Assembly (NCBI GenBank): GCA_035496255.1
Contig: DATJEU010000042.1
Span: forward strand, 65,956 to 129,955
Origin: Gp6-AA40 sp035496255
GTDB taxonomy: Bacteria > Acidobacteriota > Vicinamibacteria > Vicinamibacterales > UBA2999
Direction: 5' to 3'
Length of the DNA stretch: 64,000 nt
Notes under the pieces: model-generated
The model's input: the letters and a program-made list of their open reading frames with translations, nothing else
Databases searched by the model: none
What the model was told of the DNA's origin: nothing
Translations under genes and position numbers: made by a program
Shown here: in pieces, positions 58,112 to 64,000 of the stretch
Layout of the letters: each line of letters begins with the position of its first letter
Position numbering within the stretch: position 1 is the first letter of the stretch

Positions 58112-59296
58112 GTGCGTAGACGCCGATCGCTTCGAGCCGCGCACGTGCTGTGCGGCAGTCTCGTCGCCGCATTGATGGCGGTCGGCGCGCGACCCGTGCT
58201 CGCGCAGGCAAGCGCCACTCCTCCGGCGAATCTCAAACCCCTGATCGCGAACCTGTCCTCGCTCGAGTTTCCGACCCGCATGAATGCGGCGCGTCAGTTG
58301 CGTCGCGCGCCAGCGGCCGAGGTCGTGCCCGCGCTCGCCGACGCGGTGCGGCATCATCCCGACGAGTACGTCCGCAACCGCGCGTTCATTCTCCTCACGG
58401 CATTCAACGATCGCGGCACGCCGGCACTGGTGCCTGACCTGCTGAAGGATCGGAACGACCGGTTGCGCGCGAGCGCCTACAAGTGGCTCGAGCAACATCC
58501 GGATCCGAGGCTCGCCCCCGTGCTCCTCGCCGCGTTGCAGACCGAAGTGGCGGAGTTCGTCAGGCCGGCGCTGATCGACGCGCTGGCAGCGGTCGATCAG
58601 GAGCCGGCAGTCCAGCGCGCACTGGTCGGCGAAGTCGGGCGCGGCCTGGATTTGTTCCGCAGCGCCGTCATCGACACGCTGGGCCGGCATCATGCCGGGT
58701 ATGCCGCCGATGCGATCGCTCCGGTCACCGCCAACGACGGCCCGTTGCAGGTGGATGCCGTGCTGGCGATCGGACGGATCGGGGGGGCGAAGGCCGATGC
58801 GGTCCTGGCGGCGGTCAAGAGCACTGCGCCGGAGGTCCAGCACGCCGTTCGAGCGGCGACGTGCCTGGCCGGAAGGGACTGCGAGGCCGCGATCGCTGCG
58901 CTCAGCGCCGGCGCTACGTCCGCAAGTGCACGTCCAGTCGCGGTGCGCGCGGCGATCAACGGTCTGGGTGCGATCGCCGAAGCCGGCAACGCGACCGCGC
59001 TGCGGGCGCTCCTCGATCTCGCCACCCGGCTGCCCGCGCTGCACGAGGACGTGGCCATCGCGTTCTCGACGCTGGCCGTGCGGCGCCCGGCCGCTGTCCT
59101 CGAGTGGCTGGACAGCGCGCCCGAGGCGTCACGTCCCGCCGCGATTGCCCTGCTGAAGGATGGCTTCGATACGCTCGAAGAGGACTTCGGCGAAGAACAG
59201 TTCTATGCCGCGACACGCGCGATGTACTGGCAAGCCGCCGAGGACTCGCCAACGCGCGCGCTGATGTCCACTCTCCTCCAGCGACTCGAATTCTGA
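58112..59296 (+). CDS. Exported HEAT-repeat protein embedded in the purine run
   Basis: 394 residues from GTG 58112, 4 bp after the purF stop; the frame upstream is shadow. A basic start and hydrophobic stretch form a signal peptide (RRRRSLRAAHVLCGSLVAALMAVGARPVLAQ). The rest is about eight HEAT-like helix pairs (for example LSSLEFPTRMNAARQLRRAPAAEVVPALADAVRHH, DEYVRNRAFILLTAFNDRGTPALVPDLLKDRNDRLRASAYKWLEQ). HEAT repeats are protein scaffolds; no enzyme motif is seen. Its stop TGA overlaps the purM ATG by one base. A periplasmic scaffold between cytoplasmic purine enzymes has no obvious metabolic reason, so its place may be only for co-expression. Confidence 0.82.
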   Translation: MRRRRSLRAAHVLCGSLVAALMAVGARPVLAQASATPPANLKPLIANLSSLEFPTRMNAARQLRRAPAAEVVPALADAVRHHPDEYVRNRAFILLTAFNDRGTPALVPDLLKDRNDRLRASAYKWLEQHPDPRLAPVLLAALQTEVAEFVRPALIDALAAVDQEPAVQRALVGEVGRGLDLFRSAVIDTLGRHHAGYAADAIAPVTANDGPLQVDAVLAIGRIGGAKADAVLAAVKSTAPEVQHAVRAATCLAGRDCEAAIAALSAGATSASARPVAVRAAINGLGAIAEAGNATALRALLDLATRLPALHEDVAIAFSTLAVRRPAAVLEWLDSAPEASRPAAIALLKDGFDTLEEDFGEEQFYAATRAMYWQAAEDSPTRALMSTLLQRLEF

Positions 59297-60333
59297 TGGA
59301 CTACAAGGAATCTGGCGTCGACATCGACGCCGGCAACGAAACGGTCCGCCGCATTCGCGGCCTGGCACGATCGACGTTCACCTCAGGGGTGTTATCCGAC
59401 ATCGGATCGTTCGGCGGGCTCTTTCGCCTCGAGCCCGGACGGTTCAAGGATCCGGTACTCGTTTCGAGCGCCGACGGCGTCGGCACGAAACTCAAGGTCG
59501 CGTTCATGGCCAACCGCCATGACACGGTCGGCCTCGATCTCGTCAACCACTGCGTCAACGACATCCTGGTCCAGGGGGCGGAGCCGCTCTTCTTTCTCGA
59601 CTACCTCGCGACCGGTCGACTGCTGCCGGCAGTGGCTGAAGCGATCGTCGGTGGCATGGCATCCGCGTGCCGCGACAACAACTGCGCGCTGCTCGGCGGC
59701 GAAACCGCCGAGATGCCCGGGATGTACAACGACGGCGAGTACGATCTCGCCGGGTTCATCGTTGGCGTAGTCGATCGCGAGCGCCTGATTACCGGGCGCA
59801 CGATCGCCGTCGGAGACGTCCTCGTCGGCATTCCGTCGTCCGGCCTTCACACCAACGGATATTCGCTGGCGCGGCGCATTGTGTTCGATCAACTGCGACT
59901 ACGTGTCGACAGCCAGGTCGCCGAACTCGGCCGTACGATCGGCGAGGTCCTGCTTCAGCCGCATCGCTCGTACTTGCCGGCGATTGGTCCGCTCCTCGAC
60001 GCGCGGCGGATCAAGGGAATGGCGCACATCACCGGCGGGGGGATCACGGACAACCTGCCGCGAGTACTCCCGCATGGCACTGCCGCTGTCGTCGATGTCA
60101 GCGCGTGGCCGATTCCCCCGGTGTTTTCCTGGCTGCAGGACGCGGGCAAGGTGCCCGTCGGCGACATGATGCGGACCTTCAACATGGGCATCGGGCTGAT
60201 CTGCGTCACCGCCAGGGACCAGGCCGAGCCGTTGATGGGTGAACTCGCGGCGCGCGGCGGTCGCGATGCCCGTGTCATCGGTGAAATCGTGCCCGGTGAG
60301 CCGCCGTCCGTCAGCTACACGAATCTGCCGTGA
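59296..60333 (+). CDS. purM: Phosphoribosylformylglycinamidine cyclo-ligase
   Basis: 345 residues. Makes aminoimidazole ribotide from FGAM. Landmarks: MDYKESGVDIDAGNETVRRIRGLARST, VSSADGVGTKLKVAFMANRHDTVGLDLVNHCVNDILVQGAEPLFFLDYLATGRL, LLGGETAEMPGMYNDGEYDLAGFIVG, SSGLHTNGYSLARRIVF, HITGGGITDNLPRVLPHGTAAVVD. ATG 59296 overlaps the HEAT stop and the purM stop overlaps the purN GTG, so all three are coupled. Confidence 0.97.
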   Translation: MDYKESGVDIDAGNETVRRIRGLARSTFTSGVLSDIGSFGGLFRLEPGRFKDPVLVSSADGVGTKLKVAFMANRHDTVGLDLVNHCVNDILVQGAEPLFFLDYLATGRLLPAVAEAIVGGMASACRDNNCALLGGETAEMPGMYNDGEYDLAGFIVGVVDRERLITGRTIAVGDVLVGIPSSGLHTNGYSLARRIVFDQLRLRVDSQVAELGRTIGEVLLQPHRSYLPAIGPLLDARRIKGMAHITGGGITDNLPRVLPHGTAAVVDVSAWPIPPVFSWLQDAGKVPVGDMMRTFNMGIGLICVTARDQAEPLMGELAARGGRDARVIGEIVPGEPPSVSYTNLP

Positions 60334-60947
60334 ACGATCCGACCAACAACCGGCGGATCGGCGTGCTGATCTCTGGTCGTGGCAGCAACCTTCAGGCTCT
60401 TATCGATGCTATCGCCGAGCGCCGGCTGCACGCGACGATCGCCGTCGTCATCTCCAGCGATCCAAAGGCCGCGGGGCTCGATCGCGCCAGGGCCGCCGGC
60501 CTCGAGGCGCTGTCGATCAGTCATCGTGGCTGGCCGGTCCGCGAGGATTACGACCGCGCGCTCGCGCGTGAACTGACCGCCCGGGATGTTCGGCTCGTCT
60601 GTCTCGCTGGCTTCATGCGCATCGCCGGCACGCCGCTGCTCGACGCGTTTCCCAATGCGATCCTGAATATTCACCCGTCGCTGCTGCCCGCATTCCCGGG
60701 CATCGACGCGCAGCGCCAGGCGCTCGAACATGGCGTCAAGGTCAGCGGAGTGACCGTGCATCTCGTCGACGCCGGCCTCGACTCGGGTCCGATCGTCCTG
60801 CAGCACAGCGTGCCGGTGCGCGACGACGACACGCGCGACACCCTCGCCGCCAGGATTCTCGTCGAGGAACACCGCGCCTATCCTGAGGCAGTGCAGGTGA
60901 TGCTCGACGGCGGGTGGCGCATCGAAGGCCGCTGCTTCCGGCGCTAA
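60330..60947 (+). CDS. purN: Phosphoribosylglycinamide formyltransferase
   Basis: 205 residues. Transfers formyl from 10-formyltetrahydrofolate to GAR. It shows RIGVLISGRGSNLQALIDAI, the catalytic region NIHPSLLPAFPGIDAQRQALEHGVKVSGVTVHLVDAGLDSGPIVLQHSVPV, and a final basic GRCFRR. GTG 60330 overlaps the purM stop. The last purine gene of the run; its 3' end overlaps the convergent metallophosphoesterase by 4 bp. Confidence 0.96.
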   Translation: MNDPTNNRRIGVLISGRGSNLQALIDAIAERRLHATIAVVISSDPKAAGLDRARAAGLEALSISHRGWPVREDYDRALARELTARDVRLVCLAGFMRIAGTPLLDAFPNAILNIHPSLLPAFPGIDAQRQALEHGVKVSGVTVHLVDAGLDSGPIVLQHSVPVRDDDTRDTLAARILVEEHRAYPEAVQVMLDGGWRIEGRCFRR

Positions 60948-61768
60948 ATCTGCGATCGCCGCCGCAGTGTGACGACGGCGACTTCGGGCGGACAGTTGAT
61001 GCGCACCGGAACGTACACGGTGCCCACGCCGCGGCTCACGAAGATCGAGCTGTTGTCACGGCTGCCCAGGCCGGCGACCACGGGAAAGTTGCGGCGGGCG
61101 ATCGCGCCGATGCCAGGAATGACGACCTGGCCGCCATGTGTATGGCCCGAGAGGACTGCGGGGATGTCGAGCGCGGCCGCCTCGGTGAGCCGCCGTGGGT
61201 CGTGTGCGAGCAGGATCGCGGCCTCAGAGGAGCGCCGCACCAGGCGCACGATTTCCGACGCCTTCCGTGTCCAGAAACGGATGCCGATCAGATTGATCGT
61301 TTCGCCGCGGACCGAGAGTCGCGTCGTCTGATCCTTGAGGACGGTGAAGCCGTTGCGCGCCAGCGCCGCGGGCATGTCGCGATCGTCGTCATGGTTGCCG
61401 AGGATCGCAAAGACGCCGTTCGGCGCGTGCAGCGGCTTCAGCAGCTCCGCGACCGGACCGACGTAGCCGCGTTCTCCCCACGTCACGTAGTCGCCGCCGA
61501 GCACGATCAAGTCCGTGGTCATGCTGAGCGTGAGCGCGACGGCTTGCGCGACGTCGTCAGCCGGCACCATGCGGCTGTGATGAATGTCGGTGAGAAAGCC
61601 GATCCTCAGACCGTCGAGTGACGGCGGCAGGCCGGAGACCGGAAGATCGGCTTCGGTGATGCCGAGGTGGTGGCGTTCGTAGCCGACGCCGTAAATACCG
61701 GCGCCCGTGGCTGCGCCGACGGCCGTTGCCAGCACGCCCTTGAGCGCTGCGCGTCGGGAGAGGCCCAT
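60944..61768 (-). CDS. Calcineurin-like metallophosphoesterase with Tat-like signal
   Basis: 274 residues. ATG 61768 is chosen; the frame stays open 223 codons further upstream but that part is antisense to tyrS. The start MGLSRRAALKGVLATAVGAATGAGIYG has a twin-arginine (SRRAALKG) signal. All metal motifs are present: DIHHSR, GGDYVTWG, GNHDDDRD, and GHTHGGQ. The family includes YkuE/YaeI-type phosphodiesterases that act on lipids such as lipid A precursors; which one is not shown. It is convergent with purN (4-bp overlap) and divergent from tyrS. Confidence 0.9.
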   Translation of the reverse strand: MGLSRRAALKGVLATAVGAATGAGIYGVGYERHHLGITEADLPVSGLPPSLDGLRIGFLTDIHHSRMVPADDVAQAVALTLSMTTDLIVLGGDYVTWGERGYVGPVAELLKPLHAPNGVFAILGNHDDDRDMPAALARNGFTVLKDQTTRLSVRGETINLIGIRFWTRKASEIVRLVRRSSEAAILLAHDPRRLTEAAALDIPAVLSGHTHGGQVVIPGIGAIARRNFPVVAGLGSRDNSSIFVSRGVGTVYVPVRINCPPEVAVVTLRRRSQI

Positions 61769-61778
61769 GCCTGGGTTG

Positions 61779-61784
61779 TATAGT
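61779..61784 (+). promoter_or_regulatory. TATAGT -10-like box 8 nt before the tyrS start
   Basis: TATAGT then 8 nt then ATG 61793. The same layout is seen before the inositol-phosphate synthase (19841-19846). No Shine-Dalgarno fits. Confidence 0.5.
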
Positions 61785-61792
61785 AGCGACTG

Positions 61793-63070
61793 ATGGACCT
61801 GTATGGCGAGTTGGCGTGGCGCGGCCTCGTGTATGACGGAACCGAGGGCGTGCGCGCCGCGTTCACTGCCGCACAGGTAACCGGCTACATCGGCTTCGAT
61901 CCCACCGCAGCGAGTCTGCACGTCGGCAACCTGCTCGTCATCATGGCGCTCGCGCATCTGCAGCGCGCCGGCCACTGTCCCATCGCCGTCGTCGGCGGCG
62001 GAACCGGTCTCATCGGCGATCCCAGCGGCAAGACGGTCGAGCGACAGCTCCTCACGCTCGACCAGGTGGAACGAAACGTCGCCGGGATTCGCGGCCAGCT
62101 CGCGCGATTTCTTGACTTCGACAGTACGTCTGCGCCGGCGCGTCTCGTGAACAACGCGGAGTGGCTCACGAAGTTGAGCGCGATCGACTTCATGCGCGAT
62201 GTCGGCAAGCACTTCACCATCAACGTCATGGTCGGGAAAGAGTCGGTGCGTCGCCGCATGGAGAGCGACGAGGGGATCACGTACACCGAGTTCAGTTACT
62301 CGCTGCTGCAGGCGTACGACTTTCTGGTGTTGTTCGACCGGTTCGGCTGCACGTTGCAGATGGGCGGCAGCGATCAGTGGGGCAACATCGTTGCGGGCAT
62401 GGACCTGATTCGCCGCGTGCGCGGCGGCAAGGCGCACGGGCTCGTTCTCCCGCTGATCACGACATCGTCGGGAACGAAGTTCGGCAAGACGGAAGCGGGA
62501 ACGATCTGGCTCGATCCGCAGCTCACGTCTCCATTTCGCTTCTATCAGTTCTGGCTCAACACCGAAGATGCGGATGCGATCCGGTATCTGAAGTTCTTCA
62601 CCTTTCTCGACCAGGCGGCGATCGACGCGATTGCGCAGACCAGCGCGCAGAAGCCTGAACTACGTGAAGCGCAACGCGCCCTCGCGCGGCAGGTGACGTC
62701 GCTCGTGCATGGTGACGCCGCCGTCATGCGCGCTGAACGTGCGTCGCAGGTGCTCTTCGGTGACGATCTGGCCGCGGTGCCAGCCGACGATGTGCTCGCG
62801 GTGTTTGACGATGTGCCCTCCTCGAGCGTGCCGGTGACGGCTCTTCGCGATGGCGGCGTCGCCGTGAGCGAGTTGGTGAGCGGCAGCGGACTCACCGCCT
62901 CGAAAGGAGAAGCCGTGCGGTTGATCAAGGGCGGCGGTATTTACGTGAACAACCGTCGCGTGACCGACGAGCGCGCGCGAGTGACGCTCGCGGATGCGAT
63001 CGAAGGACGACTCTTCGTTCTGCGGAAGGGGGCGAAGCAGAATCATCTGGTCCGTATCAGCGAAATCTAG
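61793..63070 (+). CDS. tyrS: Tyrosyl-tRNA synthetase
   Basis: 425 residues, standard length for the TyrS-type enzyme. Class I synthetase that charges tRNA(Tyr). HIGH motif appears as HVGN (FDPTAASLHVGNLLVIMALAHLQRAGH), KMSKS as KFGKT (TSSGTKFGKTEAGTIWLD), and the tyrosine pocket as GGSDQWGNIVAGMDLIRR. A C-terminal S4-like RNA-binding domain ends the protein (GSGLTASKGEAVRLIKGGGIYVNNRRVTDERARVTLADAIEG). Lies between the divergent metallophosphoesterase gene and the rRNA leader. The predicted mRNA is almost leaderless. Confidence 0.97.
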   Translation: MDLYGELAWRGLVYDGTEGVRAAFTAAQVTGYIGFDPTAASLHVGNLLVIMALAHLQRAGHCPIAVVGGGTGLIGDPSGKTVERQLLTLDQVERNVAGIRGQLARFLDFDSTSAPARLVNNAEWLTKLSAIDFMRDVGKHFTINVMVGKESVRRRMESDEGITYTEFSYSLLQAYDFLVLFDRFGCTLQMGGSDQWGNIVAGMDLIRRVRGGKAHGLVLPLITTSSGTKFGKTEAGTIWLDPQLTSPFRFYQFWLNTEDADAIRYLKFFTFLDQAAIDAIAQTSAQKPELREAQRALARQVTSLVHGDAAVMRAERASQVLFGDDLAAVPADDVLAVFDDVPSSSVPVTALRDGGVAVSELVSGSGLTASKGEAVRLIKGGGIYVNNRRVTDERARVTLADAIEGRLFVLRKGAKQNHLVRISEI

Positions 63071-63157
63071 AGTGCCGGCGGGGTTGATCTGCGGCTCCTT
63101 AGCCCGTAGAATGCCTATCCGCGCGTTGGGCCGCTGAGAGCGAACCGGATGCGCTGC

Positions 63158-63186
63158 TTGACAGGCCTCAGGGTCTCTCATAAGAT
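63158..63186 (+). promoter_or_regulatory. rRNA operon promoter P1
   Basis: TTGACA at 63158-63163, a 17-base spacer and TAAGAT at 63181-63186, about 530 bases before the 16S start. The 88 bases between the tyrS stop and this box show no gene. Confidence 0.75.
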
Positions 63187-63336
63187 TGAAAAGTTCGCCT
63201 GACGGGCGCCAAACCCGGATGCCCAGTCGATACTGGGAGGCGGACAGCCGAGGTGCTCCCCTTCACCCACGGTCCCCAAGCCAAGGCGTCAAAGCCAACT
63301 GGTGCTCTGCACTGTGATGGCGGTGACGAAAAATGC

Positions 63337-63365
63337 TTGACGTGGTTCTGAGGCGGTAGTAACCT
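63337..63365 (+). promoter_or_regulatory. rRNA operon promoter P2
   Basis: TTGACG at 63337-63342, a 17-base spacer and TAACCT at 63360-63365. Weaker than P1 but the spacing is exact. The region 63366-63715 is the rRNA leader. Confidence 0.55.
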
Positions 63366-63715
63366 TGGAAGGTTCCCCCAAAACGGACGGAAACGGCCGA
63401 TCAAGTGGGGACGCCGAGGAGGCGGCCGCGGCGACGCGACGCCAACTCGAGTTCCGGTTCTTTGAAAACTAGATAGTGCGTGCAAGCACAACAAGCATCT
63501 AAGTCACTTCCTTTGGAAGTGGGTTAGATAGCCCGTCGAGTGTCAGCGAGCAGCATCTTGCCGAAGCGCCGTCAGGTGCGGAGGTGGATGGACTGCTTAC
63601 CAACACAAAGTAAGACAAACAACGCAAGAGCCAAGTCAACAGGCGATCGCGTTAAAAGTTGCCAACCCTGAGCGAGCCTGCGCAAGCGGGTGAGTCGAAG
63701 GGGGAGCAGCCTTTT
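63366..63715 (+). other. 16S rRNA leader
   Basis: 350 bases without a gene. A BoxA-like GTTCTTTGAA (63457-63466, inside TTCTTTGAAAACTAGATAG) suggests antitermination and processing signals. The overlapping minus-strand reading frames are shadows. Confidence 0.6.

Positions 63716-64000
<285 letters not shown>

Noticed and set aside
56614..58281. 555-residue minus-strand frame
   Set aside because: It is antisense to purF and shows only the Arg/Ala/Asp-rich composition of a shadow.
60944..62437. 497-residue minus-strand frame
   Set aside because: Only the first 61768-to-60944 part is the metallophosphoesterase; the rest is antisense to tyrS, whose motifs are clear.

Overview
The window is about 64 kb of high-GC bacterial chromosome from an Acidobacteriota member, most likely class Vicinamibacteria (16S subdivision 6). 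The evidence is the 5' end of a 16S rRNA gene at the right edge, whose opening resembles subdivision 6 sequences, and lineage-typical proteins: a TIGR03435-family protein, an acidobacterial VWFA-related protein (TIGR03436 type), a DUF1592/DUF1552 pair and plug-poor TonB-receptor-like barrels. No phage, insertion sequence, CRISPR array or plasmid gene is visible. This looks like core chromosome with lineage-specific envelope genes.

Layout. 1-8.2 kb: poly(A) polymerase fragment (pcnB), a TPR-like exported protein, a DUF2339 membrane protein, a TIGR03435 protein, DNA polymerase I (polA) and a divergent lipoprotein. 8.2-19.8 kb, almost all on the minus strand: a BON protein, a ZIP transporter, a TauE/SafE permease, then ankyrin/DUF1552/DUF1592, then a VWA - FxLYD - TonB set in which the TonB carries an N-terminal helix-turn-helix, and a small methyltransferase. 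19.8-28 kb: inositol-phosphate synthase, acetyl-CoA synthetase, a LolD/MacB-type ATPase, two orphan oligopeptide ABC ATPases and a methylmalonyl-CoA mutase large subunit. 28-32 kb: a small orphan protein with a near-perfect promoter, then gpmA-eno and glgC. 32-39.6 kb: a secreted protein, a beta-barrel protein, and a PDZ-GAF-PAS histidine kinase with its sigma54 response regulator. 39.7-45.7 kb: a glycan cluster (two related GT4 enzymes, an Arg-rich coiled-coil protein, a UbiA-type phosphoribosyltransferase), then STAS, a double zinc ribbon and rpsU. 45.9-60.9 kb: purine synthesis (purD; later purB-S-Q-L-F-[HEAT protein]-M-N) with mtaB, rlmN, a GT-C-like protein and an M16 peptidase in between. 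60.9-64 kb: a metallophosphoesterase, tyrS and the rRNA operon promoters, leader and 16S start.

How the genes work together. The purine block supplies PurF, PurD, PurN, PurL/Q/S, PurM and PurB with mostly 1-4 bp start/stop overlaps, so translational coupling is likely; purE, purK, purC and purH are not in the window. gpmA-eno is a lower-glycolysis pair. The kinase and sigma54 regulator are a two-component system of unknown target.

Two non-coding patterns stand out. (1) At least eight gene starts have a TANNNT -10-like box only 6-9 nt before the start codon and no Shine-Dalgarno sequence, which suggests leaderless transcription; polA and its divergent neighbour share one overlapping pair of such boxes in a 25-bp gap. 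(2) Four intergenic hairpins of about 70-100 bp, each lying 8-23 nt past a stop codon, have arms built from iterated 6-8 nt words around a TTC core. A second, different repeat (CCGTAGCCCGGCT.../inverted) has expanded in frame inside mtaB.
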